Both the position numbers and the translations under genes were made by a program. This document shows positions 23,189 through 30,048 of a stretch of 30,048 bases of DNA, piece by piece. How positions within the stretch are numbered: the stretch's first letter is position 1; each line of letters opens with the position of its first letter. Origin of the DNA: Lachnospiraceae bacterium UBA6452 (GTDB lineage Bacteria > Bacillota > Clostridia > Lachnospirales > Lachnospiraceae); assembly GCA_002441865.1 (NCBI GenBank), contig DJNY01000097.1, positions 991 through 31,038 on the forward strand, read 5' to 3'. The notes beneath the pieces were generated by a model. The model searched no databases and was not told the origin of the DNA. It worked only from the letters and a program-made list of their open reading frames with translations.

Positions 23189-24493
23189 ATTCCGCATTGC
23201 CGCAAAACCGATCAGATCCGCAAGTGCCCATCCGATCGGAACAGAAACCCAGATACCTGTCACGCCGATCTGCGGGATCGCAGAGAGGATATACGCCAGA
23301 AGGACACGGATTCCGAGAGAAGCGATCGTCAGGATCACGGATAAAAGCGGTTTATTGATTGCCCTGTAGTAACCGTATAACAGGAACAAAATACCGATCC
23401 CGATATAGCAGCTTCCTTCTATCCGCAAATACCGGACACCTTCCCGGACGATCTCTGTCTGTGATGCATCAATAAAAATCTGCATCAATTCGTTTGCAAA
23501 CAGAAAGACGAGTCCGCTGACAAAAAGACAAAACAATGAAGAAGTCAGTACTGCGCTCTTTACGCCCTTGCGGATCCGGTCATCTTTTCCCGCGCCGTAG
23601 TTTTGTGCCACAAAGGTAGAAAATGCATTTCCGAAATCCTGCACCGGCATATAGGCAAAAGAATCAATCTTTACTGCCGCCGCAAACGCTGCCATAATAG
23701 CGGTTCCAAAGCTGTTTACCAGTCCCTGCACCATCAGAATGCCGAAGTTCATGATCGACTGCTGCAGGCAGGTCAGAAAAGACAGGCTGCAGATAGACAA
23801 CAAGCCTTCCTTTTCCCAGTGACAATCCTCTCTTTTGGGAAGGAGCCAGCGAAACCGCAGACAGGTATACGCTAAGATACCAAGCCCGGAAACATACTGC
23901 GCTATGACAGTTGCCAGCGCCGCCCCCTGCACACCCATCTGCAGGCTGATCACAAAAAACAGATCCAGTCCCACATTCAAAACAGAGGAAATGCCCAGAA
24001 AGACAAGCGGTACAACGGAATTGCCGACTGCCCGCAGCACATTGGCACAGTAATTATACAGAAAGGTTGCAGGAATTCCTGCAAAAATAATCAGCAGATA
24101 ATCCTTCATCAGCCCCGTTACCTCTGCCGGAATCCGCAGGATCCACAAAATACCATTCATTCCCACATACACAAGGATATTCAATACCACAGATATGCCC
24201 AGGATCAGCAGAAAGGACATAAACACGCTCCGCCGCATGCCATCCTGTTCACGTTTTCCGTATTGCATGGAGATTGCAACACCGCTTCCCATACAAAGTC
24301 CCAGCAAAATAGAAGTCAGAAAGACCATCAGTGTGTAGGACGATCCGACTGCTGCCAGCGCATCTGCGCCCAAAACGCGACCTACCACCCATGTGTCGGC
24401 GATATTGTACATCTGCTGCAGCAGATTGCCCAACATGAGTGGCAGGGAAAATTTTATGATTTTTGTTGTAATTGATCCACTTGTTAGATCCAT
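23165..24493 (-). CDS. Second MATE-family exporter
   Basis: 442 residues with about twelve membrane helices. The N-terminus has the family pattern LTSGSITTKIIKFSLPLMLGNLLQQMYNIADTWVVGRVLG, and repeats it in the second half. It is clearly a different paralogue from the 20953-22305 protein (different N- and C-termini, no adjacent regulator). The yqeY gene ends 11 bp upstream, so the two are probably co-transcribed. AAGGA precedes the ATG. Substrate unknown; the lack of an adjacent regulator suggests constitutive or housekeeping export. Confidence 0.94.
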   Translation of the reverse strand: MDLTSGSITTKIIKFSLPLMLGNLLQQMYNIADTWVVGRVLGADALAAVGSSYTLMVFLTSILLGLCMGSGVAISMQYGKREQDGMRRSVFMSFLLILGISVVLNILVYVGMNGILWILRIPAEVTGLMKDYLLIIFAGIPATFLYNYCANVLRAVGNSVVPLVFLGISSVLNVGLDLFFVISLQMGVQGAALATVIAQYVSGLGILAYTCLRFRWLLPKREDCHWEKEGLLSICSLSFLTCLQQSIMNFGILMVQGLVNSFGTAIMAAFAAAVKIDSFAYMPVQDFGNAFSTFVAQNYGAGKDDRIRKGVKSAVLTSSLFCLFVSGLVFLFANELMQIFIDASQTEIVREGVRYLRIEGSCYIGIGILFLLYGYYRAINKPLLSVILTIASLGIRVLLAYILSAIPQIGVTGIWVSVPIGWALADLIGFAAMRNKKATAHA

Positions 24494-24504
24494 CGTGAGT
24501 ATCC

Positions 24505-24942
24505 TTATTTCGTTAATTCTGTGATAACCTCGTTGATCACCTTACCGTCTGCTTTTCCTTTCAGATGTGGCATAACAGTCTTCATGATCTGTCCTTTATT
24601 CTTTGTTGCAAGTACTTCTGCAAACTGCTCTGTCACGATCTTCTGTACTTCCTCTCTGGAAAGAAGCTTCGGTGCATACTCCTGCATGATATCATGACGC
24701 TTCTGATACTCTGCGATCAGCTCTGTTCTGTCCTTCGGGCAGGTGTCGATCTGCTCCTGTACAGTCTTCAGCTCCTTTAAGATGGTGCTGTTTACCATAT
24801 CTTCCGGGATCGCATCTCTGCAGCCTGCATCGATCGCATTTTTCTTCACTGCGGAAACCAGAGAAGAGATTGCATCCTTTCTTTCCTTGTCATGTGCCTT
24901 CATGGCAGCCATCATATCTTTTTGTAACTGTTCGATCGTCAT
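24505..24942 (-). CDS. GatB/YqeY-domain protein
   Basis: 145 residues, family length. The YqeY family resembles the C-terminal tail domain of GatB, the tRNA-dependent amidotransferase subunit. Visible hallmarks are MTIEQLQKDMMAAMKAHDKERKDAISSL at the start, the DDI-like RTELIAEYQKRHDIMQEYAPKLLS at about 72-95, and the C-terminal NKGQIMKTVMPHLKGKADGKVINEVI. A role in tRNA handling is presumed from homology but no activity is established. AGGAGG lies eight bases before the ATG. It is the first gene of a pair with the MATE gene. In many Firmicutes it sits next to rpsU; here it does not. Confidence 0.9.
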   Translation of the reverse strand: MTIEQLQKDMMAAMKAHDKERKDAISSLVSAVKKNAIDAGCRDAIPEDMVNSTILKELKTVQEQIDTCPKDRTELIAEYQKRHDIMQEYAPKLLSREEVQKIVTEQFAEVLATKNKGQIMKTVMPHLKGKADGKVINEVITELTK

Positions 24943-25071
24943 TTTTATTGCCTCCTGTTTTCAGCCATTTATACATGGCATCTTCTTATTTTGCTTGTGA
25001 AACAGCTTCACAATCTGAATACATATCAAGTATACGCCTGATCGGCCGCATTGAACAGATGCTTATTGCTC

Positions 25072-25623
25072 TTATTTTCCAATCTTTTTCTTAAATGCAA
25101 AGTAATGTATCCCATAGACAAGAAAGATCACACAATATAAAACAAATAATGCAATATATGTGAAACTCATCACAGGGTGTGTATCCAGTACGGAAAGGTG
25201 CATCCAAAATTGCGGCAGTATGATACAGGCAAATATGGCAAACAGCGGAAGCAGTCTGCCAAGGGCGATCCGCTTCATCATATCCAGTCTTGATGCATCA
25301 TCACAAAAAATACTTTTCTCCTCAGCCCCCTGAAACGCTGCTGCAGGCTTGCAGAAATAACTGTAATCCACAAAATCGAACAAATAGTTCCAGCCACAGT
25401 CCGCAAACATCTGCACATATTCACCTTTATTGGCTGCGCTGTCCCTGTTGTAATCCAGCTGATAAATAACATCCTCAGGCTCACATGCCTCAAATGTGTA
25501 AAATCCCGGAAATCTGATCGCTGTGATCTTCCAGCCGTTCTGATGCATCCTGCGCAGATATGCTGCTTCTTTTTCATACTGTGATATTGTAAAAATTTTG
25601 AATTCTGTCTTTTTTTCTTTCAT
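25072..25623 (-). CDS. DUF2812-domain membrane protein, partner of PadR
   Basis: 183 residues from ATG 25623, with GGAGG seven bases upstream. The frame extends further upstream, but only as an out-of-register reading of padR. Residues 1-115 are a DUF2812 domain (FKIFTISQYEKEAAYLRRMHQNGWKITAI ... PEDVIYQLDYN ... FADCGWNYLFDFVDYSYF). Two membrane helices follow (about 122-139 and 152-174), and the protein ends KKKIGK. The soluble domain probably lies in the cytoplasm. DUF2812 genes are commonly paired with padR in Firmicutes; the function is unknown. Its ATG overlaps the padR stop (ATGA), so translation is coupled. Confidence 0.88.
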   Translation of the reverse strand: MKEKKTEFKIFTISQYEKEAAYLRRMHQNGWKITAIRFPGFYTFEACEPEDVIYQLDYNRDSAANKGEYVQMFADCGWNYLFDFVDYSYFCKPAAAFQGAEEKSIFCDDASRLDMMKRIALGRLLPLFAIFACIILPQFWMHLSVLDTHPVMSFTYIALFVLYCVIFLVYGIHYFAFKKKIGK

Positions 25624-25937
25624 GATAATGCCTCCCTCGCATTCCGGTACAACCGCTCGATCCGTTTCAGTTCCAGTTCCAGGACTTCGGTCCCGAGTTC
25701 CGTGATCCGGTAGATCTTTCGCTTTTCCTCCTCGGCGATACACCGGATCAGTCCGTCCTTTTCCATCTTGGACAGACTGCCATACATCGTCCCCGGAGCC
25801 AGCACGATCTCTCCATTTGTCATATTTCGCACCTGCTGCACGATTCCATAGCCATGATTTGGCTGGCGCAGACACAGCAAAATATAAAATCCTGTTTCCG
25901 TCATCGGAACATATACTTTTTTAATATGTGCGTCCAT
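25620..25937 (-). CDS. PadR-family transcriptional regulator
   Basis: 105 residues from ATG 25937; AAAGGA lies upstream and the frame further upstream runs through the operator repeats. The winged helix is typical of PadR: TETGFYILLCLRQPNHGYGIVQQV (13-36), then LAPGTMYGSLSKMEKDGLIR (46-65) and KRKIYRITELGTEVLELEL (72-90), with a short C-terminal helix. PadR repressors often control membrane or stress genes adjacent to them. Three palindromes built on TATCGCA overlap its promoter, so autoregulation of the PadR-DUF2812 operon is very likely. The ligand is unknown. Confidence 0.93.
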   Translation of the reverse strand: MDAHIKKVYVPMTETGFYILLCLRQPNHGYGIVQQVRNMTNGEIVLAPGTMYGSLSKMEKDGLIRCIAEEEKRKIYRITELGTEVLELELKRIERLYRNAREALS

Positions 25938-25949
25938 AGTATCCTTTCC

Positions 25950-26020
25950 TGCGATACATCGCATTATGATATATCGCACTTCGATATAACCACTATATCG
26001 CACTGCGATACAAATGTCAA
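25950..26020 (-). promoter_or_regulatory. PadR operon promoter with three operator palindromes
   Basis: On the minus strand TTGACA (26020-26015), 17-bp spacer, TATAGT (25997-25992). Operator 1, TATCGCA-c-TGCGATA on the plus strand (25996-26010), fills most of the spacer and clips the -10. Operator 2, TATATCG...CGATATA (25970-25988), lies on the start site. Operator 3, TGCGAT-ac-ATCGCA (25950-25963), lies just before the ribosome binding site. Half-sites TATCGCA and TGCGATA recur in all three. Cooperative repression is the obvious reading. Confidence 0.85.
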
Positions 26021-26028
26021 CTATTTTT

Positions 26029-26688
26029 TCAGAACTGTTTCTTTTCCATGACCTTAACACTGCAGCCGTAGGAAACTGCCAATCCCAGCAGAGACAGTAC
26101 TATGATGCATACCGTCGTTATGACACCATGCTGTGCCAGTTTACCAAACAACTGCTTCGCCGCTCCCAGCTTACCGGCTTCTGACAGGGCTTTCAGGGCT
26201 GCTATTGCCACAAAGATCAGACCACCGACCGCTGCCCATACCAGTTTTCCTTTTTCCTGTCCGAAACGGAGAACAAGTGGTATCATAAAATCTACAAAAA
26301 TAAGTGCCACGGGCAGGATTGCAAAGGCACCGATCCATATTTCCTTCACAAAAAACAGCTTTCCCTGCATTATATATATAACTGCTTCCAGCACAACACT
26401 GGCAAGCCAGAATGCCAGAAGCAGTAACAGATCACCTGCATATTTGCTTCTGACATACATTTTCTTTGTGACGGGCAGTGTCAGCAAAAATGCCATGCCG
26501 TTTCCATACTCGTCATAGGACAAGGTTGTATTTGCCACAAGTGCCGCAAAGAAAGTAAGATAACCGATAATAAACCCTGCATTCTCCTGCATGGCGAGAT
26601 TCATACAGACAGCTACAAGTACCATCAGCAGAAAGGTTCTTTTCTGCAGCATTAACAGTTTATAATCCTTTATCAATAATCCTTTCAT
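26029..26688 (-). CDS. ABC-2 type transporter permease
   Basis: 219 residues with six probable membrane helices (about 17-30, 36-53, 88-108, 118-138, 148-165, 186-207). The segment TLSYDEYGNGMAFLLTLPVTKKMYVRSKY (about 55-83) is typical of the ABC2 membrane family that accompanies GntR/YtrA-type loci. The gene overlaps the ATPase gene by 4 bp (ATGA) with GGAGG inside the ATPase 3' end. Together they form an export-type ABC transporter whose substrate is not evident; in Bacillus the YtrABCDEF locus responds to cell-wall antibiotics. The padR promoter begins nine bases after its stop. Confidence 0.9.
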   Translation of the reverse strand: MKGLLIKDYKLLMLQKRTFLLMVLVAVCMNLAMQENAGFIIGYLTFFAALVANTTLSYDEYGNGMAFLLTLPVTKKMYVRSKYAGDLLLLLAFWLASVVLEAVIYIMQGKLFFVKEIWIGAFAILPVALIFVDFMIPLVLRFGQEKGKLVWAAVGGLIFVAIAALKALSEAGKLGAAKQLFGKLAQHGVITTVCIIVLSLLGLAVSYGCSVKVMEKKQF

Positions 26689-27533
26689 TCTCTGCCTCCG
26701 TTCATCATCAGGATCAGTTCGTCGATACTTCCGTTTTCCATGACCAGACCCGGTTCATTTTCACGATAATATTTTTTCTGGTTTGTCAGACACGCATAAC
26801 CATAGCTTTCCTTTTTACTGCGCAGAATGTACTGCTTATCCAGTGTCTCATATCTGTCCTGAGGTACTTTCAGAAGAGCATATTCGGAAAGAAGGACATC
26901 CGTATCTTCATGCAGGGCAATCTTTCCGTCACAGATCAGATACAGATCGTCACAAAGGCTTTCCAGATCTGTGGCAATATGGGAACTGATCAGAATACCC
27001 GCCTGCTCATGCGCTGCCATATAATCACGGATCATGGCGAGCACTTCTTCTCTGGCTACCACATCAAGTCCGACTGTCGGCTCATCTAAGATCAGAAGCT
27101 CTGCCTCATGCCCGAGCGCGATCAGTACTTTTAATTTAGCCCGCATACCTGTCGAAAATTCCTTGATCTTTTTTGACAGCGGCAGTTCCATCCGGCTGCA
27201 CTGCTCTAAAAACTCTTTTTCCGTCACTGATGGATACATCGCTGCAAGAACAGGTGCGATATCACTGATTGTCAGATATTCACTGAATCCCGCATCCGCA
27301 AATGCCACACCAATCTTTTGTCTATCTTCTTCCGTCAGCTTATCCACAGGCTTTCCAAATACCGTTACTTCTCCGCCATCCGGTCTGACAAGTCCCAGTG
27401 CCACTTTAAAGGCTGTCGATTTGCCCGCTCCGTTTCTGCCGATCAGTCCTGTGATCCTGCCCGGCAGCAGTTCCATACTGCAGTCCAGGGTAAAATCCTT
27501 ATACTTTTTATGTACATTTGTAAGTTTTAGCAT
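26685..27533 (-). CDS. ABC transporter ATP-binding protein
   Basis: 282 residues. Nucleotide-binding motifs: Walker A GRNGAGKST at 32-40 (K38), Q-loop region near 72, Walker B LLILDEP at 146-152 (D150, E151) with D-loop GLD, and the switch histidine in ISSHIATDLESL (about 182-193). The signature motif reads FSTGM at 126-130 in place of LSGGQ, as seen in YtrB-like and EcsA-like subunits. Drives the adjacent permease. GGAGG stands six bases before the ATG and overlaps the end of the GntR gene. Order GntR-ATPase-permease in one transcript. Confidence 0.95.
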   Translation of the reverse strand: MLKLTNVHKKYKDFTLDCSMELLPGRITGLIGRNGAGKSTAFKVALGLVRPDGGEVTVFGKPVDKLTEEDRQKIGVAFADAGFSEYLTISDIAPVLAAMYPSVTEKEFLEQCSRMELPLSKKIKEFSTGMRAKLKVLIALGHEAELLILDEPTVGLDVVAREEVLAMIRDYMAAHEQAGILISSHIATDLESLCDDLYLICDGKIALHEDTDVLLSEYALLKVPQDRYETLDKQYILRSKKESYGYACLTNQKKYYRENEPGLVMENGSIDELILMMNGGRE

Positions 27534-27534
27534 G

Positions 27535-27906
27535 TTACTCCTCCATTATCATTTCAAACAGATCTCTCAGCTCCTGTTTTGTCAGACCGCCGCGCAGCGC
27601 CTTCTCCACTACCTTCTGCATTTCCTGCTCTGCCATCATACGCTGCTGCTCCTTCACAAGCTCCTGGTTCGTTTCTGTGACAAAAGTGCCCTTACCATGC
27701 ACCGTGACGGTAAGCCCCTCCTCTTCCAGCCTGTCGTAAGCCTTCTTGACGGTCAGTGCACTGATCTTAAGCTCCGCCGCAAGTCCCCTGACAGATGGCA
27801 GCATGCACCCGCTTGTAAGGTCTCCCGAAACGATCGCCTTCTTGATCTGTTCCATGATCTGTTCATAAATTGGTACCATTGACTGGTTATTGATAATCAT
27901 ATGCAT
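27535..27906 (-). CDS. GntR-family (YtrA subfamily) transcriptional repressor
   Basis: 123 residues from ATG 27906; GGAGG lies nine bases upstream. An earlier in-frame ATG at 27927 falls in the operator region with no ribosome binding site. The winged helix spans about 11-78: VPIYEQIMEQIKKAIVSGDL, LPSVRGLAAELKISALTVKKAYDRLEEEG, VHGKGTFV. The short helical tail (80-123) is the YtrA hallmark, with no sugar- or fatty-acid-binding domain. YtrA regulators repress their own ABC transporter operon. First gene of the three-gene operon, one base before the ATPase start. Confidence 0.94.
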   Translation of the reverse strand: MHMIINNQSMVPIYEQIMEQIKKAIVSGDLTSGCMLPSVRGLAAELKISALTVKKAYDRLEEEGLTVTVHGKGTFVTETNQELVKEQQRMMAEQEMQKVVEKALRGGLTKQELRDLFEMIMEE

Positions 27907-27925
27907 ATCGTATTTCCTCCGGTGC

Positions 27926-27974
27926 AAACAGTATATAACAGTATATAACTGTTGTCAACTGTTATATACTGTTT
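27926..27974 (-). promoter_or_regulatory. GntR operon promoter embedded in nested AACAGT palindromes
   Basis: On the minus strand TTGACA (27958-27953), 17-bp spacer, TATACT (27935-27930). The same DNA holds AAACAGTATATAACAGT (27926-27942) facing ACTGTTATATACTGTTT (27958-27974), and an inner perfect palindrome AACAGT-ATATA-ACTGTT (27937-27953) inside the spacer. The AACAGTATATAAC unit thus occurs three times. This is a strong candidate operator for autorepression by the YtrA-type protein. Confidence 0.88.
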
Positions 27975-28018
27975 ATTTTATATTTTTCTCTTTAACAAAA
28001 TTGTGCACTCCAGCACCT

Positions 28019-28056
28019 AAAAACCACCTGTTGTTTTTCAACATACAGGTGGTTTT
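28019..28056 (-). terminator. Terminator downstream of the DegV gene
   Basis: AAAACCACCTGT (28020-28031) pairs with ACAGGTGGTTTT (28045-28056) around a 13-base loop. On the minus strand a TTTTT run follows the stem, 33 bases past the degV-like stop. Confidence 0.85.
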
Positions 28057-28088
28057 ATCCGGTAATATCTATTTTTATTTTTACACAA

Positions 28089-28922
28089 CTACTTCCGCAT
28101 AAATGCCATCATAAGGGCGTCCGGGCCGATGTGCGTTCCGATTGCCATGCCGATCTCATGCAGGCTGCAGCCTGTCAGTCCAAACTGCTGCACAGTCTCC
28201 TCCATGAACTGCTGTCCCATTTCCGGATTGTCGCTGTGTGCAAACATCACAGGCATGGCAGGATCTGCCTCGTAATCCTTTAAAAAACTCTGCATGCCTG
28301 ACTTTGCCATACGCATTCCCCTTGCCTTGCTGCGGCTCTCGATCACACCATCCTTCAGCCAGAGCACCGGTTTGATCCCGATCACACCACCGACAGCCGC
28401 CACAACAGGCGAAATTCGGCCTCCCATTTTGAGGTACAAAAGTGTGGACGGAACACCTGTCAGCATCACACGCTCCCGATCCTGCTCCAGTTTCCGGGCA
28501 AGTTCCTTTGCCTCCATGCCTGCATCGCGGAGCTTTACCGCATATTCCACAAGCAGCCTTTCCGACAAGGAAGCCTGCAGGCTGTCTACTACATAAATAT
28601 TGTCGTATTCCGCCATGTCCTTTGCAAGCACTGCTCCGTTATAAGTACCGGACAGCTTTGAGGAAATCGTGATCACTACGACATCTTCCTGCTTTTCCTT
28701 TGCATCTTCAAAAAGCTCTAAAAAGTTTGCCGGTGATGGCTGGCTGGAAACCGGAAGTGTATCCGACTGACGCAGTTTTTCATAAAACCGCTGAAACTCA
28801 GCCTCTGTATTCTCACCGAAAGAAGCGTCCGTAAAGCTGGAATGGATCGCTACGAGCTCGACCCCCAGTTTCCTTGCTTCCGCTTCCAGAATATCTGTTC
28901 CTGTATCTGTTATAATTCTCAT
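28089..28922 (-). CDS. DegV-family (FakB-like) fatty-acid-binding protein
   Basis: 277 residues, typical length. DegV proteins bind a fatty acid in a deep pocket; in Gram-positives FakB members present it to the kinase FakA for phosphorylation and use in phospholipid synthesis. Family motifs: IITDTGTDI at the N-terminus, PVSSQPSPANF (57-67), TISSKLSGTYNGA (85-97) with the fatty-acid-carboxylate serines, LKMGGRISP (164-172), and the C-terminal GTHIGPDALMMAF. No fakA-type gene lies in the window; it is probably elsewhere. GGAG stands five bases before the ATG. Divergent from the TetR gene, with its own terminator at 28019-28056. Confidence 0.95.
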   Translation of the reverse strand: MRIITDTGTDILEAEARKLGVELVAIHSSFTDASFGENTEAEFQRFYEKLRQSDTLPVSSQPSPANFLELFEDAKEKQEDVVVITISSKLSGTYNGAVLAKDMAEYDNIYVVDSLQASLSERLLVEYAVKLRDAGMEAKELARKLEQDRERVMLTGVPSTLLYLKMGGRISPVVAAVGGVIGIKPVLWLKDGVIESRSKARGMRMAKSGMQSFLKDYEADPAMPVMFAHSDNPEMGQQFMEETVQQFGLTGCSLHEIGMAIGTHIGPDALMMAFMRK

Positions 28923-28988
28923 TTTACTCCATTTCCTGTCATGTCCTTGCTTTTCAGTATCTCATCACTGTACATGACATCTCTTTTC

Positions 28989-29017
28989 TTGACTTCACAC
29001 GATTCCTATGTCATAGT
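28989..29017 (+). promoter_or_regulatory. Candidate promoter of the TetR gene
   Basis: TTGACT (28989-28994), 17-bp spacer, CATAGT (29012-29017). The -35 is good, the -10 moderate. The transcript would carry a leader of about 165 nt that holds two palindromes. Confidence 0.5.
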
Positions 29018-29029
29018 ATAAGCATACAT

Positions 29030-29124
29030 ATGTGAGATATTTTGTATCACATTTGTTGCATAAATATGATTTTAGCATGGAAAAATGGGAATGCAAGATG
29101 CGAATATGAGACATTTTATCTCAT
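29030..29124. promoter_or_regulatory. Two related palindromes, probable TetR operators
   Basis: ATGTGA...TCACAT (29030-29052) and ATGAGA...TCTCAT (29106-29124) share the pattern TGAGA-TATTTT-...-TCA. Both lie between the putative promoter and the TetR start, as expected for autorepression. The degV-like start at 28922 is about 108 bp away, so control of that gene is also possible. Confidence 0.55.
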
Positions 29125-29160
29125 TTTATATCATGTCCTTATAGGGAAGTATTTAACTTG

Positions 29161-29177
29161 TGCCGCTGCCTGCGGCA
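29161..29177 (+). other. Hairpin just before the TetR ribosome binding site
   Basis: TGCCGC (29161-29166) pairs with GCGGCA (29172-29177) around TGCCT, three bases before the GGAGAG of the TetR gene. It has no T-run and could only influence translation. Confidence 0.3.
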
Positions 29178-29191
29178 GAATGGAGAGTAAG

Positions 29192-29719
29192 ATGAAAGAA
29201 TCCGACAAACGGCTGGAAGCGAACCGCCTTGTGAAGCTGCGGATCGCAAGAGCTTTGACAAAGCTCATGGAAACCAAAAATTTTTCTGATATTACGGTTA
29301 CGGAGATCGTGCAGACCGCAGGTGTGGCAAGAGCCTCCTATTACCGGAATTTTGCTTCCAAGGAAGAAGTGCTGATCAAGGTGACTGATGAGATCTGGCA
29401 GAATTACAGAGAAAAAGCCGCCAAACTATCTGACGGCTTTTTCGGGTATGATTCCATCTTATTGATCTTCCGTTACTTCAAGACCTATAAGCATTTTATT
29501 TTATGTGTTTACAAAGCAGGTCTTGCCTACATTTACCTGGATATTTTTGACAGACAGCTGGAAGAACAGATCGGCGATATGCCGTTTAATGACGTGGGCC
29601 GCTATAAGATCTATTTTTATTCCGGCGCCCTTTATAACGTCTTTTTAAAATGGCTGGAAGGCGGTATGCAGGAAACACCCGCCGCCATGGCGCAGATGGT
29701 CAGAAGCCTGATCTTATAG
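29192..29719 (+). CDS. TetR-family transcriptional regulator
   Basis: 175 residues from ATG 29192. GGAGAG lies six bases upstream; the frame extends 50 codons further upstream through palindromes and poor-quality sequence, so a longer form is unlikely. The N-terminal HTH is clear: RIARALTKLMETKNFSDITVTEIVQTAGVARASYYRNFASKEEVL (about 20-64). The C-terminal ligand domain is short (65-175) and helical, with aromatic-rich LIFRYFKTYKHFILCVYKAGLAYIYLDIF. Ligand and targets are unknown; two palindromes directly upstream suggest autorepression. Its stop overlaps the convergent Rpn-type gene by 6 bp. Confidence 0.92.
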   Translation: MKESDKRLEANRLVKLRIARALTKLMETKNFSDITVTEIVQTAGVARASYYRNFASKEEVLIKVTDEIWQNYREKAAKLSDGFFGYDSILLIFRYFKTYKHFILCVYKAGLAYIYLDIFDRQLEEQIGDMPFNDVGRYKIYFYSGALYNVFLKWLEGGMQETPAAMAQMVRSLIL

Positions 29720-30048
29720 ATTCAGCATCTTTCTTGCCTCAGTCTCTGTGATCTTCTGCGTCTCCACCAGCGTTTGCAGAAGCTTCTTTTGCATAGCTTC
29801 TGCTCCCAGCTTTTCGCCATCGGCTCTGCCCATTTTTTCTCCCTCAGCTCTGCCACGCTTCTCACCCTCAATATATCCATCACGCTTACCGTCCTCATAT
29901 TCTTCTGCGCGGATCAGTTCCTCACGACGTTCCCATGTATAATCAAGTACCATACTCTTGGTCACCTCACTCCTGTTTTTCCTAAAAAATGTTTCCATGA
30001 TGTGATGCTCTATACAATAATCAATCGCTTCATTAATCGCAGTTTCCA
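29714..30048 (-). CDS. Rpn-type PD-(D/E)XK nuclease family transposase, C-terminal part (gene runs off the right edge)
   Basis: The minus strand is open from the window edge to TAA at 29714, giving 110 residues. An internal ATG at 29998 is not the start: the frame continues upstream with ETAINEAIDYCIEHHI, the usual segment before FFRKNRSEV in this family. Then come TWERREELIRAEEYEDGKRDG, a Gly/Glu/Lys-rich helix repeating G-[RE]-A-[ED]-G-E-K (about 29795-29870), and the final MQKKLLQTLVETQKITETEARKMLNL helix pair. The nuclease core lies outside the window. Family assignment is good from this tail; whether it is the same gene type as at 1-350 in detail cannot be tested, since opposite ends are visible. 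Confidence 0.82.
   Translation of the reverse strand, partial: ETAINEAIDYCIEHHIMETFFRKNRSEVTKSMVLDYTWERREELIRAEEYEDGKRDGYIEGEKRGRAEGEKMGRADGEKLGAEAMQKKLLQTLVETQKITETEARKMLNL

Noticed and set aside
25624..25875. 84-codon N-terminal extension of the DUF2812 protein
   Set aside because: It is padR read in the wrong frame; a ribosome binding site and ATGA coupling support the start at 25623.
1..30048. CRISPR array, prophage, integrative element or insertion sequence
   Set aside because: No regularly spaced repeats, no integrase, phage structural, conjugation or DDE transposase genes. The Rpn-type genes are not IS elements by themselves.

Overview
The window reads as ordinary chromosome of a low-to-mid GC Gram-positive anaerobe, most likely a gut Lachnospiraceae (Clostridia). 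This is inferred from AGGAGG-type ribosome binding sites, consensus TTGACA/TATAAT promoters, a T-box leader in front of threonyl-tRNA synthetase, TGS-less ThrRS, MscL with a C-terminal CxxC module, the PadR-DUF2812 and GntR-ABC modules, and Rpn-type PD-(D/E)XK genes at both edges. Genus cannot be fixed from sequence alone. I see no prophage, insertion sequence, CRISPR array, rRNA operon or plasmid function.

Layout. 1-884: the 5' part of an Rpn-type nuclease gene, then about 230 bp packed with inverted repeats ending at tRNA-Gly(GCC); a 15-bp copy of the tRNA 3' end lies 185 bp away. 1018-4420: a membrane-anchored GH3 (NagZ-like) protein that lacks the usual histidine motif, a LUD-domain protein, and two long intergenic stretches that each hold a consensus promoter and a possible small transcript. 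4421-9183: a 1437-residue secreted bacterial-Ig protein with a structured leader. 9184-15784: glyA, a lipid pair (diacylglycerol kinase-like and PAP2), a GT2 glycosyltransferase, mutY coupled to a DUF1653 gene, and a small membrane protein. 15785-20120: SulP anion transporter behind a terminator-like hairpin, thrS with its T-box, and mscL.

20139-24942: a MATE exporter followed by its MerR regulator, expressed from a textbook MerR promoter (19-bp spacer over a 21-bp dyad), divergent from a VanY-like carboxypeptidase; then a second MATE exporter behind yqeY. 25072-27958: two small-regulator modules, PadR-DUF2812 and GntR-ABC ATPase-ABC permease. Each is read from a consensus promoter buried in multiple copies of its own palindrome, so both look autoregulated. 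28089-30048: DegV, a TetR regulator with two palindromes in front, and the C-terminal part of a second Rpn-type gene.

The window is unusually legible in regulatory DNA: four transporter or regulator loci (MerR, PadR, GntR, TetR) each carry a visible candidate operator. I do not find a convincing new multi-gene system. The best leads are the tRNA-Gly-linked palindromic element, the two possible small transcripts flanking the LUD gene, the inactive-looking GH3 protein, and the SulP leader hairpin.
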